The notes beneath the pieces are model-generated. The model saw only the letters and a program-made list of their open reading frames with translations. It searched no databases and was not told the origin of the DNA. Of a stretch of DNA of 54,282 nt, positions 7,781 to 18,519 are shown piece after piece (within the stretch, counting starts at the first letter, position 1; the number at the start of each line of letters is the position of its first letter). The translations under genes and the position numbers were made by a program. The DNA lies in the NCBI GenBank assembly GCA_963775235.1, contig CAVZHY010000003.1, forward strand, positions 1 through 54,282, written 5' to 3'. This DNA is from JBBDMC01 sp963775235. GTDB lineage: Bacteria > Pseudomonadota > Alphaproteobacteria > Rhizobiales > Kaistiaceae.

Positions 7781-8751
7781 ATGACCGCGACGCTCGAGAT
7801 CGAAGGCCTCAAGACACACTTCTTCACCCGCGCCGGGGTGATCAAGGCGGTGGACGGGGTCGATCTCACGGTCGGTGCCGGCGAGGTAGTCGGGCTGGTC
7901 GGCGAGTCCGGGTCGGGCAAATCGATCACCGGCTTTTCGATCATCGGCCTGGTCGATCCGCCGGGGCGGGTCGTCGAAGGCGCGATCCGCTTCCACGGCG
8001 AGAACCTGGTGGGTCTGGCACCCGAGGCCATGCGGCGCCTGCGCGGCAAGCGGATCGCCATGATCTTCCAGGACCCGATGATGACGCTGAACCCGGTCCT
8101 GTCGATCGAGACGCAGATGGTGGAGGCGGTGCTCGCCCACGATCGCGTCGGCAAGGCTGAGGCGCGCGAGCGCTCGCGCGACGCGCTTGGGCTCGTCGGC
8201 ATTCCGGCGCCGGAAGAACGTCTCGCCTCCTATCCGCACCAGTTCTCCGGCGGCATGCGCCAGCGGGTGGCGATCGCCATCGCGCTCCTGCACCGGCCCG
8301 ACCTCATCATCGCCGACGAGCCGACGACGGCGCTCGACGTGACCATCCAGTCGCAGATTCTCCACGAGATCCAGGAGCTGACGCGGCAACTCGGCTCGGC
8401 GCTGGTGTGGATCACCCACGATCTTGGCGTGGTCGCCGGCCTCGCCGACCGCATCTCGGTGATGTACGCCGGGCGCATCGTCGAGTCGGGCTCGGTCGAG
8501 GCGGTGCTCGATCGGCCGGCGCATCCCTACACCATAGGGCTGATGAACTCCGTGCCGGCGAACGTGCCGCGCGGCCAGCCACTGCGGCCGATTTCCGGCA
8601 TGGCACCGTCGCCGCTGGCGCGGCCGAGCGGCTGCCCCTTCCGCGACCGCTGTTTCGCCGCCGCGGCGGATTGCGGCCTCGAGCCGCCGCTCACCACGAC
8701 CGCCGACGGGCGGACGTGGTGCTGCCACCACCCGCAACTGAGGGCGGCGGC

Positions 8752-8755
<4 letters not shown>
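7781..8755 (+). CDS. dppD: ABC transporter ATP-binding protein, DppD/OppD family
   Basis: The protein has 324 residues. Walker A is GESGSGKS (about residues 44-51), the Q-loop is MIFQDPMMTLNP, the signature is FSGGMRQRV, and Walker B is LIIADEPTTALDVT, followed by the H-loop THDLGVVA. The C-terminal oligopeptide-transporter extension (HPYTIGLMNSVP, then CPFRDRC) carries the cysteines that often bind an iron-sulfur cluster in this family. It hydrolyses ATP on the cytoplasmic face together with the next gene product. It lies 7 bases after the preceding stop and overlaps the next start by four bases. Confidence 0.95.
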
Positions 8756-9797
<1,042 letters not shown>

Positions 9798-9801
<4 letters not shown>

Positions 9802-11375
9802 AACGCATCGCACTTGCGCTGGCGGCCGCCGCAATCGGTGGGGCCGGCATGATGGGGGCAGCAACCGCCGCCGATCTGATCATCGGCAGCTCGACCGAGC
9901 CATTGTCCATCGATCCGGACTTCTCGCGGACGGGCAACAACCAGCAGATCGCGGCCCACATCTTCGACCAGCTGGTGGACCAGGATGTCAACCTGCAAAT
10001 CCACCCGGGGCTGGCGACGTCGTGGAAGAACACCGACCCGATGACCTGGGTGGTGACGCTGCGTCAGGACGCCAAGTTCACCGACGGCAACCCGGTAACG
10101 GCGGCCGACGTCATCTACTCGATGGAGCGGGTGAAGGACATTCCCAACAGCCCGGCGCCGTTCACCGCCAACGTTGCCGGTATCGCCAGCATGACGGCGG
10201 TCGACGACCACACCATCGAGTTCAAGACCAAAACGCCGATGCCGCAATTCATCGAGTCGGCGGGGCTGCTCTACATCGTCGAAAAGAAGGTGGCGGACGG
10301 CAAGCCTATCGAGGCCTTCAACGATGGGTCGGCGGCGATCGGCAGCGGGCCCTACAAGTTCAAGGAATGGGTGCCCGGCGATCACCTGACGATGGTGCGC
10401 AACGACAACTACTGGGGCGAGGAGCCGGATTACCAGACGGTCACATTCAAGTTCATCTCCAACGACGCGGCGCGGGTGGCGGCGCTTCGTTCGGGCGCGG
10501 TCGACCTGATCGACGCTGTGCCGCCGAACGACGTCGACTCGCTGAAGGGCGTGAAGGGACTCAAGCTGTTTCCCGTTTCGTCGACGCGGTTGATCTATCT
10601 GGCGATGGACTCCGACCGCGACACAAGCCCGTTCATCACCGACCTCGACGGCAAGCCGCTGACGCCCAACCCGCTCAAGGATGCGCGTGTGCGCGCGGCG
10701 CTTTCCAAGATGATCGACCGCCCCCTCATCATCGATCGTATCCTCAACGGCGCCGGTGTGCCGGCGGGGCAGATGGTCGGCGAGGGGATGGGCGGCTACA
10801 ACCCGGAACTGAAGCCGGACACCTTTGACCTCGCGGCGGCCAAGAAGCTGCTGACGGAGGCCGGGCTGCCAAACGGATTCGGGCTCACCATCCACTCCTC
10901 CAACGACCGCTTCCCCGGCGACGGCGACGTTGCCCAGGCCATCGGGCAGATGTTCGCCCGCGGCGGGCTCAAGGTGAACGCGGTGACGACGCTGCCATAC
11001 AACGTCTATGCGGCGGCGGCGACCAAGCTCGAGTACAGCGTGTTTCTCTACTCGATCGGTAACTCGACACCGAGCTCGGCCCAATCGCTGAACAACGTGC
11101 TGATGACCTACAGCAAGGAGGCGGGCACCGGTGGCTTCAACCGCGGTCGCTATTCCAACGCCGAGTATGATGCCAAGGTCAAAGAAGCACTCGCCGAATT
11201 CGACGACGCCAAGCGGGAGAAGCTGCTGGAGGAGGCCGCCGCTATCGGCTTCAACGACCACGGCATCCTGCCGCTCTACTGGCAAGAGGTCTACTGGGCC
11301 GGCAAGGACTCGGTGGACTATACGCCGAGCCGGCGCGAGGACACGCTCGCCATGAATGCCCGCATGGCCAAATGA
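9798..11375 (+). CDS. Extracellular solute-binding protein, family 5 (DppA/OppA type)
   Basis: The protein has 525 residues. It has a signal peptide (MKRIALALAAAAIGGAGMM, then ATAAD), followed by the family-5 solute-binding fold: EPLSIDPDFSRTGNNQQIAAHIFDQLV at the N-terminus, LRQDAKFTDGNPVTAADVIYSMERV (family signature region), and SGPYKFKEWVPGD. It captures the ligand in the periplasm for the DppBCDF-like importer. Binding-protein genes usually come first in such operons; here it comes fifth, with its ATG overlapping the ATPase stop. The ligand is unknown: family 5 includes peptide, nickel, glutathione and opine binders. Confidence 0.94.
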
Positions 11376-11388
11376 GGGCGGGGCTCCG

Positions 11389-13302
11389 GTGGACAAGACC
11401 ATCCTGCCGCCTCCGGAGCCGGTCACGACCGGGGTCGTCGTGCATCGGGACATCATGGTCCCGATGCGCGATGGCATCCGCCTGGCGACGGACGTTTACC
11501 GGCCGGCCGACGCAAACGGGCCGGTCGGCGAACAGCTGCCCGTGATCGTCGAACGCACCGCCTACGGAAAACGCGAGCGGTCGCGCTCCGAGATCGAAGT
11601 CGGCATGATGCAGCCAATGACGCGGGCCGAGGTCGCGACCCATTTCGTTCGTTACGGCTACTGCGTCGTCTACCAGGATTGCCGCGGACGCTACGGCTCC
11701 GAAGGCGAGTTTACCAAGTACCTGTCGGAGGGGTCGGACGGCTACGACACGCTGGTGTGGCTTGCCGAGCAGCCGTGGGCCAACGGGCGGGTCGGCACCA
11801 TGGGCCTCTCCTACGCCGCCCACACGCAGATGGCGCTCGCCTGCCTTGATCCGCCGGGGCTCGCCTGCATGGTGCTTGATTGCGGCGGGTTCGCCAACGC
11901 CTATCGCTGCGGCATCCGCCAGGGCGGCGCCTTCGAACTGAAGCAGGCGACCTGGGCCTACAACAACGCACGGGAAAGCGCGGCGGTGCGTGGCGACACG
12001 GTGGCGCAGAACGCGCTCGCGGCCGAGGACCTGCGCGCCTGGTTCGCGGCGATGCCGTGGAGCGAGGGACGCTCGCCGGTGCGGTGGATGCCAGACTACG
12101 AGGACTACCTGCTCGAACAGTGGCGGCGGGGCAGCTTCGACGACTACTGGAAGCGCGTCGGCCTGTGGGCCGAGGGCTACTACGACCGCATCCCGAAGAT
12201 CCCGATCGCGTTGATGTCGAGCTGGTACGACGCCTACGTCGCCTCGACGCTCTCCAACTACGCAGGATTGTCGCGTCCCGACCGGCCACAGCCGCGCCTG
12301 ATCATGGGGCCGTGGCTGCACGGCGCCCGCAACTCGACGATCGCCGGCGACGCCGAGTTCGGGGCGGAGGCGACCGTCGGCGGGCACGTGTGCGCGTCGT
12401 GGCTGGAGTTCCGCCGCCGCTGGTTCGACCGCTGGCTGAAACAGGTGGAAAACGGCGTCGAGTCCGAGCCGCGGGTCAGCATCTTCCTGATGGGTGGCGG
12501 CACCGCCAGGCGCACGCCTGCCGGCAGGTTCGACCACGGCGGCGGCTGGATCGAGGGAACGGACTGGCCGCTGCCCGGCACCGACTTCCGGTCCTTCCAC
12601 CTTCACGCCGACGGCCGGCTGGGGGAGGAGCCGCCTGCGGTCGGCTCGCCGCCGTTCGTCTACGATTTCGACCCGACGAACCCGGTCCCCACGATCGGCG
12701 GGGCGCTCACCAGCGGACAACCGGTGTTCGCCGGTGGTGCGTTCGATCAGCGCGAGGGATCGGACTTCTACGGAAGCACGCGACCAGGCCTGCCGCTCTC
12801 GGCGCGCTCCGACGTGCTCGCCTTCGAGACCGAACCGCTGTCGGCGGACGTCGCCGTGGTCGGGCCGATCGCGGTGGAGCTTTGCGTTTCTTCCGACGCA
12901 CCCGACACCGACTTCACCGCCAAGCTGATTGATGTGCACCCGCCGAGCGCGGACTACCCAACCGGCATCGCGATGATCCTGTCTGATGGCATTATCCGCT
13001 GCCGCTATCGCAACAGCTGGGAAAGGCCGGAGCCGATCGAGCCCGGCGCTGTGTTCCGGGTGCGGATCGAGCCGTTCGCCACTGCCAATCTGTTCAAGGC
13101 CGGCCACCGCATTCGGCTGGACATTTCGTCGAGCAACTTCCCGAAGTTCGACGTCAATCCAAACACCGGGGCGGAGGAAGGTCGCGGGCGCACGACGGGG
13201 GTCGCGCGCAATACGGTCTATTGCGACGCGACGCGGCCGTCGCGTGTCATTCTTCCGATCGTCGAGGTGGCGTCCCTGACGCAGCTCCGCGCGCCCGGCT
13301 GA
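11389..13302 (+). CDS. CocE/NonD family hydrolase (alpha/beta hydrolase, S15-like)
   Basis: The protein has 637 residues. The N-terminal alpha/beta hydrolase domain has RDIMVPMRDGIRLATDVYRP, YQDCRGRYGSEGEF (oxyanion region) and the nucleophile motif GTMGLSYAAH, with Ser about residue 141. LMSSWYDAY and MGPWLHGARN supply the acidic and His parts of the triad. The C-terminal jelly-roll domain (VAVVGPIAVELCVSSDAPDTDFTAKL) is that of X-Pro dipeptidyl peptidases and cocaine esterase. It has no signal peptide, so it is likely cytoplasmic. I prefer the GTG at 11389, 13 bases after the binding-protein stop and preceded by GAGGGCGGGG; an ATG at 11356 would overlap that gene. It probably cleaves an ester or amide imported by the upstream transporter. 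Confidence 0.93.
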   Translation: MDKTILPPPEPVTTGVVVHRDIMVPMRDGIRLATDVYRPADANGPVGEQLPVIVERTAYGKRERSRSEIEVGMMQPMTRAEVATHFVRYGYCVVYQDCRGRYGSEGEFTKYLSEGSDGYDTLVWLAEQPWANGRVGTMGLSYAAHTQMALACLDPPGLACMVLDCGGFANAYRCGIRQGGAFELKQATWAYNNARESAAVRGDTVAQNALAAEDLRAWFAAMPWSEGRSPVRWMPDYEDYLLEQWRRGSFDDYWKRVGLWAEGYYDRIPKIPIALMSSWYDAYVASTLSNYAGLSRPDRPQPRLIMGPWLHGARNSTIAGDAEFGAEATVGGHVCASWLEFRRRWFDRWLKQVENGVESEPRVSIFLMGGGTARRTPAGRFDHGGGWIEGTDWPLPGTDFRSFHLHADGRLGEEPPAVGSPPFVYDFDPTNPVPTIGGALTSGQPVFAGGAFDQREGSDFYGSTRPGLPLSARSDVLAFETEPLSADVAVVGPIAVELCVSSDAPDTDFTAKLIDVHPPSADYPTGIAMILSDGIIRCRYRNSWERPEPIEPGAVFRVRIEPFATANLFKAGHRIRLDISSSNFPKFDVNPNTGAEEGRGRTTGVARNTVYCDATRPSRVILPIVEVASLTQLRAPG

Positions 13303-13309
13303 GGTCCTC

Positions 13310-14482
13310 TCACACGGCGAGATTGAGACGTGCGCGCTCGCCGGCGGAAAGGCCGGCCGCCAGCCGGTCCATGACGGTGGCAGCGGTGGCGCCGTCAAGA
13401 GCGCGGGGTGCCGGCGCCTCGCCGGAACCGTCCTCCAGCCGTCCCGCCGCGATCGGGACGATGTCGATGCGATCGAGCTCGCCGCCGGAAGCGCAGCGGC
13501 ACCGGCAGACAGCACCGGTCCACACGCCGATGCCGCGAGCATCGTAGATGGCCGGGCGGTGGGTGTGGAAGATGAAATTGCCCAGGCCGGCGAAGATCGG
13601 CCGGCCGCGATAAAACGAAACCGGCTGGAGGACGGGCGCTCCTGTGCCGACGATAATGTCGGCGCCGTGATCGATCAGGTCGCGGGCAAGGTCGGTAAAC
13701 CAGGCGGGCGCCGCGCCCCACTCCGGCTCCCAGTGGTGATGGTGCAACGATACGAGGACCAGGTCCGCCGCGGCACGTGCCTCCGCTAGGCGCCGATGCA
13801 TAAGGGCAAGGTCGGCCGGGTCCGGCCGCCGCTCGTCGGCGACGGTCGGGCTTTCGCGGGCCGTCAACCCGAAGAAGTCGAGCGTGTCCGATGTGAGGGC
13901 GCCCCGATAGCCGACGGCGGCACGCCCGGCCTGACGGCGGTCCTCTCCGGTCTCTGCGAGGAGGCGGGCGAGGACGGCATAGTCGGCCGGAGGCACGTTG
14001 AGGGTGCGGCGGATGCGGAGCGGGTGGATGCCGGCGCGGTGCTCACCGGCGTACACGATGTCGGGCTGGGGACCGCAGTCGGCGGCGAGGATGGCGACGC
14101 GGGTGCCGGCAACGGCTCTGACCGTTGGCCGGCTTGCATAGTCAAGGTGCTTGCCGCTGCCGGTGAGCGTCAAAGCCAACCGGGCGACGGCTTTGTGGGC
14201 AGCCTCGATGCCGGGAGGGCCGAGGTCGAAGGCGTGGTTGTTGGCGTGGCCGAGATCGGTGAGGCCGAGGCGGGCCAGTGCCTCCAACGCCTCGAACGAG
14301 GCGATGTGGAGGGTGCGTGTCTTCGTCGGCCAAGCATGGTCGGCCGCGACTGTCGCCTCGAAGTTGGAAAAGACGACATCGGACGCTGCGAGAAGATCAG
14401 CTAACCCACCAGTTGTCGCGGCAACCGGCCTTTCGACAAGCGACTGGCCAGCTACAGATATCGTGGGGCTGGAGTTGTGCAC
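13310..14482 (-). CDS. CapA family protein (metallophosphatase fold)
   Basis: The protein has 390 residues and resembles the CapA/PgsA family linked to poly-gamma-glutamate capsule synthesis: VVFSNFEATVAAD, LGHANNHAFDLGPPGIEAAH (the NNHxxD motif), LVLVSLHHHHWEPEWG, and HGADIIVGTGAPVLQPVSFYRGRPIFAGLGNFIF. The conserved His and Asp residues suggest a metal-dependent phosphoesterase-like fold. It lacks an obvious signal peptide or membrane anchor, unlike capsule CapA, so it may be a soluble member of the kind found beside transport operons. It converges on the CocE gene with only 7 bases between stops, so it belongs to the locus by position but has its own promoter. Confidence 0.85.
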   Translation of the reverse strand: MHNSSPTISVAGQSLVERPVAATTGGLADLLAASDVVFSNFEATVAADHAWPTKTRTLHIASFEALEALARLGLTDLGHANNHAFDLGPPGIEAAHKAVARLALTLTGSGKHLDYASRPTVRAVAGTRVAILAADCGPQPDIVYAGEHRAGIHPLRIRRTLNVPPADYAVLARLLAETGEDRRQAGRAAVGYRGALTSDTLDFFGLTARESPTVADERRPDPADLALMHRRLAEARAAADLVLVSLHHHHWEPEWGAAPAWFTDLARDLIDHGADIIVGTGAPVLQPVSFYRGRPIFAGLGNFIFHTHRPAIYDARGIGVWTGAVCRCRCASGGELDRIDIVPIAAGRLEDGSGEAPAPRALDGATAATVMDRLAAGLSAGERARLNLAV

Positions 14483-14698
14483 GGCGCGATCATAGGACCA
14501 AAAGACCGCGATCGCTCACTGCTGAATCAAAAAAACAACTGACAAGTGGCCCGCCAGAGCTGTGGCGACGCTCTGCCGATCGGTCCACTGTCCGTCGTCG
14601 GAACGAATGGGACGAATGAGCTTTCATCGCGACCACACTTGAATGTCCCCCAGCGCTAGCAAAAAAACTTGGTCTTGTTGCGCCGAAGGAAACGGGAC

Positions 14699-15200
14699 CT
14701 ATCTCAGGCGGACCGCGCGCGCTTGAATGAGGCGCGTCTTGTCGCGTGGCGTTTTGGCTGGCGATCGCGTCCCGGCCGGTGTTGCGTTTGCTTTTGCAGC
14801 TCGCTTGGCCTTGGCCCGTGGCTTGTTCGACGCGCGAGCATGCTTAGCGTGTATTCGCTCAACGCTCCGCTTGGGCGGTTCCTCTTGGGCTCAGCTCACC
14901 GCCTCCTCAAACGCCACGGGCGCCACCAGGAATCGTTTCGTGATGGATCATCCCGGTGCCTTCGTCACGCCAAACGTGGGTGATGATACTCTCCGGCTCG
15001 TCATCGGCGTACCAAGCGTAGACGAGGAGCGATGGCCGGAACGGCGTGAAGATATATCAAGGTCGCCGATCTCTACATTCGTCCAGGGGATGAGCGTTGC
15101 CGTGAGATTGCCTCCTGTCTTGTGGCCGCGTTGCCACCATGGGTGGCTGGAGGCCCGACTTAAAGAGATTCCACGAAGTGAGCGTCAGCGTTCGATTCTT
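14699..15200 (-). pseudogene. Unidentified decayed gene with Lys/Ala-rich C-terminal tail
   Basis: Coherent protein-like pieces follow one another on the minus strand in changing frames: GHKTGGNLTATLIPWTNVEI, then FRPSLLVYAWYADDEPES, then IITHVWRDEGTGMIHHE, then FLVAPVAFEEAVS. A TGA follows where a Trp codon would fit, then AQEEPPKRSVERIHAKHARA and a basic tail (NKPRAKAKRAAKANATP) to a TAG at 14699. I cannot name the family. A basic tail of this type is often a nucleic-acid-binding or low-complexity extension. At least two frameshifts and one nonsense change make it a pseudogene. The start is not clear. From about 15200 to 15510 I see no gene. Confidence 0.45.
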
Positions 15201-15509
15201 ATCAGGCGAAAGGATGTTAGCTCGAAAAACGACGTTCTGCTTTTTCTTCGGGGAGGGTTGTCACCCGATCCGTTTTGTTGGTCCGTAACCTCAATCGCCT
15301 CAACCGAACACCACCTGCATTCTTCGCCATGGGGATGTCGTCGCCCGATGCGATCATGGGTGAAGACGACTTGGCGCAGTCCTTGCGTGGGTCTTAGTTG
15401 GGATAATCAAGAGGTGCGCGCCAACGCCACTGCGCAGCGGGCAAAGAAATTGGCCGCAATCAGCAACGGTGTCAAAAGCAGCCTGACCGCGGCCCTCGCC
15501 GCAGGGCTA

Positions 15510-15647
15510 CGAGTTCGACCGGATCATCCGCTTCGGGCGATCCGGTCGATTGTGGACGAGGCTCGGTCGAGTTTGGAGCGTGAGTTCGCGGTGCGCTATT
15601 CGCGACGCGCGTCGATCGCAGGAGTTCGCCGACTCAGCGGAAGTTAG
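15510..15647 (+). mobile_element. IS5-like transposase N-terminal remnant
   Basis: The reading VRPDHPLRAIRSIVDEARSS matches the conserved N-terminus of a large transposase group (DHPLRAIRxxVDE), and it continues with EREFAVRYSRRASIAG, a decayed form of the usual LYxxxGRPSIPPE. Nothing after it continues the family. It is a short transposase scrap, different from the IS5 copy at 3.2 kb. Confidence 0.6.
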
Positions 15648-15907
15648 GCGCGCAAGCGACGCCGGCGATACCTCGACTGTCACCGCACCGTGCTGACAAT
15701 GGCGCTCATGTTTCTTTTGAAGTCGGCGGCGACGTTCACCGCGCGTGCGGTAGCCATCGTCGGCTTTCAGGCGCCGCAAGGGCTCGCGGAAAGGCCTCGA
15801 GTGTGGCCGAACAGTAACGGACGCCTGTCGGCTGCCGATATAGCATTCCGGGGTGGCCAAAGGGCAAGGAGCGGCGATCCACAGTCGCCCAACTGCGGGA
15901 GGATCAA

Positions 15908-16570
15908 ATGAAGCGTTCATTGCTATTGTCGACAGCCGCGCTGGGCGTGGCAATCCTTCCGCTTGGCGCCGTCCAGGCGCAAGCGCCGACACCCTTCGAT
16001 AATCCGGGTCTCTATTTCGGCCCGTACGCGGGCGTCGCGACCGACATGTTCCACAGCGACGACGGCGGGGGTGCGGTGCTCGGGACGCTGGATGCATTCG
16101 TCGGCGGATTCATCGTCGGCGACCGGTTTAAGCGCCAACCGGGTCAGATCTGGTCGGCGGCCGTAGAGGGCGAAATCGGCTTCGTTGGAAAGGGCAACCA
16201 AAACGTCCACGATCAGCAGGTGGAACTTCTCCAGGATAACAACGTCGACATCTGCGGATACGATCAAAACGCGGTCGGGCGCGTGAGATTTCTGGCCGGG
16301 CTGCCAGGCAGCAATATTGAGCCGTTCGGGGCAATCGGCGTGGCGGTGACGAACGCCGACGTCTGCTACGAAAATTTGGTCGCCGGTGGGACATACGTGG
16401 GCCTGACGCTTGGCGCCGGCGCCAACATTGCGCTCGGCCCCAACTTTTTCGTCCGTCCCGAGGTGCTCTACGACATCTACGGAAAGAAGAACTACGAAGA
16501 TTTTTCCGTAGGCTTGCAGACCCTCACCGCACGTGTAGCGGCCGTCTTCAGATTTCCAGCGCCGCGGTAG
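15908..16570 (+). CDS. Outer-membrane beta-barrel (porin-like) protein
   Basis: The protein has 220 residues. It has a signal peptide (MKRSLLLSTAALGVAILPL, cleavage after VQAQA) followed by alternating-strand sequence with many Gly and aromatic residues: LYFGPYAGVATDMFHSDD, IWSAAVEGEIGFVGKGN, GRVRFLAGLPGSNIEPFGAIG, and YVGLTLGAGANIALGPNFFVRPEVLYD. The pattern (YxGPYAG, GxGxN, RPEVLYD) is that of the small alphaproteobacterial Omp25/OmpA-like eight-stranded barrels. A GGGAGG ribosome-binding site precedes the ATG by 6 bases. The C-terminus ends FRFPAPR rather than in a terminal Phe. It probably has a structural or stress role in the outer membrane; no binding function can be inferred. Confidence 0.85.
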   Translation: MKRSLLLSTAALGVAILPLGAVQAQAPTPFDNPGLYFGPYAGVATDMFHSDDGGGAVLGTLDAFVGGFIVGDRFKRQPGQIWSAAVEGEIGFVGKGNQNVHDQQVELLQDNNVDICGYDQNAVGRVRFLAGLPGSNIEPFGAIGVAVTNADVCYENLVAGGTYVGLTLGAGANIALGPNFFVRPEVLYDIYGKKNYEDFSVGLQTLTARVAAVFRFPAPR

Positions 16571-16595
16571 GTTGCCGCGCCATTTCCTCGAATTG

Positions 16596-16614
16596 CCCGA
16601 CGCCGATCGTCGGG
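16596..16614. terminator. Weak hairpin after the outer-membrane protein gene
   Basis: CCCGACG and CGTCGGG form a perfect 7-bp stem around a 5-base loop, 26 bases after the barrel gene stops. No run of T follows, so an intrinsic terminator is only possible. Confidence 0.3.
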
Positions 16615-16831
16615 TCTCAAAGACGATTGTGGCGAAGCACCAACGCAAGAAGGTTATCTGCGAATTGAACGGCCTTCTGGCGGAAAGAAATTTGATCGTG
16701 GATTTTCATTTCCACGCCAGACGTCGGTGATATTGCCTTGCGAGCACGAGTCGGCCACGATCTGACTGCTGGAGGGCAGTGCGGGCAGAGACGAGCGGTC
16801 AGCGATCTACCCGCCATCTGGAGGGGATTCT

Positions 16832-17593
16832 ATGCGGCTAACTTCCGTTCTTTCGCTGGCAGCAGCGGCTGCCGTTACAATTGGCGTTTCGACCGCGGTT
16901 CAGGCGGCATGCAGCAGCCTGCCAGGTCATGATGAGCTTGCAAAAGCCCTCAAGACGTCTGTCAAGGCGTCCGGTGGGCCGACGAACGGTGGCCTCGATA
17001 ATCACATGTGGGCCACCATCGTCGATGTCGACGGCACGGTTTGCGCGGTTGCGATGAGCGGTGACAACTTCACTAAACAATGGCTAGGCAGTCGTGCGAT
17101 CTCTGCGCAGAAGGCGAACACTGCCAATGCTTTCAGCCTTGACGGATTTGCCTTGTCCACGGGCAATCTGTTTTCGGCGGTTCAGCCTGGAGGCAGCCTG
17201 TTTGGGTTGCAGGCAAGCAACCCCGTCGACACTGCAGTAGCATATGGCGGCCGCGCCGATGATTTTGGCACCGCAGCCGATCCCATGATTGGATTGCGGA
17301 TCGGCGGGGTGAACGTCTTTGGCGGCGGCCTTGCTTTATACGATCAGCGAGGGAAGGTCGGAGCAGTGGGGGTTTCGGGCGACACTTCGTGTGCCGACCA
17401 CAATGTAGCGTGGCGCGTGCGGCGGGCCCTGGCCTTGGCCATGGTGCCCAAGGGTGTCAGTCCCAACGGTGACGATGGCATAGTCTACGACATCAAGGCC
17501 GGTGTCAGTGCGGGCGGCTTTGGTCATCCCACCTGCGGCGGCCACGAGGCCGACGTCGCGAAGGAGATCGGCTCAGGAGTGGTGGTACAGTAA
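16832..17593 (+). CDS. Secreted GlcG/HbpS-like (heme-binding-family) protein
   Basis: The protein has 253 residues. It has a signal peptide (MRLTSVLSLAAAAAVTIGVS, cleavage near VQAA) followed by a GlcG/HbpS-type domain: MWATIVDVDGTVCAVAMSG, SRAISAQKANTANAFSLDGFALSTGNLFSAV, RIGGVNVFGGGLALYD and GKVGAVGVSGDTSCADHNVAWRVR. The family includes an extracellular heme-binding protein and a subunit associated with glycolate utilisation, but many members are uncharacterised. Cysteines at CSSL, TVCAV, TSCAD and PTCGG could form disulfides in the periplasm. GGAGGGG lies 8 bases before the ATG. A deleted relative lies at 4487-4697. Confidence 0.82.
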   Translation: MRLTSVLSLAAAAAVTIGVSTAVQAACSSLPGHDELAKALKTSVKASGGPTNGGLDNHMWATIVDVDGTVCAVAMSGDNFTKQWLGSRAISAQKANTANAFSLDGFALSTGNLFSAVQPGGSLFGLQASNPVDTAVAYGGRADDFGTAADPMIGLRIGGVNVFGGGLALYDQRGKVGAVGVSGDTSCADHNVAWRVRRALALAMVPKGVSPNGDDGIVYDIKAGVSAGGFGHPTCGGHEADVAKEIGSGVVVQ

Positions 17594-18097
17594 AGAGATC
17601 CGCCACAGTGAACCTGTCGTGGCCCCAAGCGGCCACGCGGTCAGCACATTCAGTCTAGGCTTGCACGTCGCGGCAGGTCGCCGATGGCCTATTGAGCGCT
17701 TGGAACCTGCCACTTTAGATCTGGAAACCGCGCACAGTGGCGATCGAGAGTGACCCATTGGCAGCCGGATTCAATCCTCGAAGACCCGGATCAGAGTCAG
17801 GCGCTCACGCACCGGCTTCGCCTGGTTGCCGAGCAGATACATCGGACCACGCTTGAGGCGGTCCGACTGCGCGAGACGCTACGCCGCCCAGCGTCTTCAC
17901 AGAAAAGCCCCCGACATCGGCAGGGTGCCCAGACGCCGGGGACCTTCCTCCCTCCAAGCCGCGCACAAAGGTGGCGCAGCGGCTCGGACGTTGACATAAG
18001 GCTATAGCGACGACCCTGCACCTCAAGTCCCTTGCGCCACCCGACCAGCGCCAAGACGTCGTTGGCACAGTGGCTCGCCCCTCCCGTCGTTGCAACA
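17594..18097. other. Intergenic region, no confident gene
   Basis: No recognised family is found. A plus-strand frame from 17750 (MTHWQPDSILEDPDQSQALTH, then LRLVAEQIHRTTLEAVRLRE) looks helical and protein-like for about 45 residues before turning into Pro/Arg-rich filler. It may be the start of a lost small gene. Confidence 0.3.
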
Positions 18098-18493
18098 TCA
18101 ACCGACGGCAATGCGCCGCGGCTTCGCTTTCTCGGCTTTTGGCAGGACGAGCGTCATCACGCCGTCGGCGAGCTCCGCCTTTATACCCGATTGCTCGATC
18201 TTGCTTGATAGCTCGAAACTGCGGCTGTAATTGCCGATGTTGTATTCGGTGTAGAGCGGCTGCAGCCCCTCATATTTCGAGAAGTCGACCTTGCCGTTGA
18301 CCGTCAGCACGTCGCTTTCGACATTCACCTCGACGTTGCTCTTGTCGACGCCTGGCAATTCCATCACAACCGTGAGCGCCTGCTCGGTTTCGAATATGTC
18401 GGTAACCGGCACAAACACGCGCGCAGGAACGGTGCTCTCCTGTTTCTTCTCCACTTCGCGCTTGCGCTGAACCTGAAGCTCCTGGGCGGCCAT
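18098..18493 (-). CDS. Small heat-shock protein (Hsp20 family), second of pair
   Basis: The protein has 131 residues. The alpha-crystallin domain runs from VPVTDIFETEQALTVVMELPGV through VNVESDVLTVNGKV to AELADGVMTLVLPKAEKAKPRRI, with the conserved A-x-x-x-x-GVL-type motif (DGVMTLVLPK). It is an ATP-independent holdase for unfolding proteins in the cytoplasm. I chose the ATG at 18493, preceded by GAGGAGAGG, rather than the longer frame to 18523. It lies 26 bases after the other Hsp20 gene in the same direction, so the two are probably co-transcribed and may form mixed oligomers. The YTEYNIGNYSRSFEL segment is typical of the class in rhizobia. Confidence 0.93.
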   Translation of the reverse strand: MAAQELQVQRKREVEKKQESTVPARVFVPVTDIFETEQALTVVMELPGVDKSNVEVNVESDVLTVNGKVDFSKYEGLQPLYTEYNIGNYSRSFELSSKIEQSGIKAELADGVMTLVLPKAEKAKPRRIAVG

Positions 18494-18519
18494 GTTAGCC
18501 TCTCCTCTTGGCATAATGG

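Noticed and set aside
11251..13542. Long minus-strand frame of 763 codons opposite the CocE and SBP genes
   Set aside because: It is Arg-rich with no family features and mirrors the strongly supported plus-strand CocE hydrolase; long antisense frames are expected at this GC content.
15690..15911. Short plus-strand frame starting MLTMALMFLLKSAATFTARA
   Set aside because: The hydrophobic start is followed by non-protein-like sequence and there is no ribosome-binding site.
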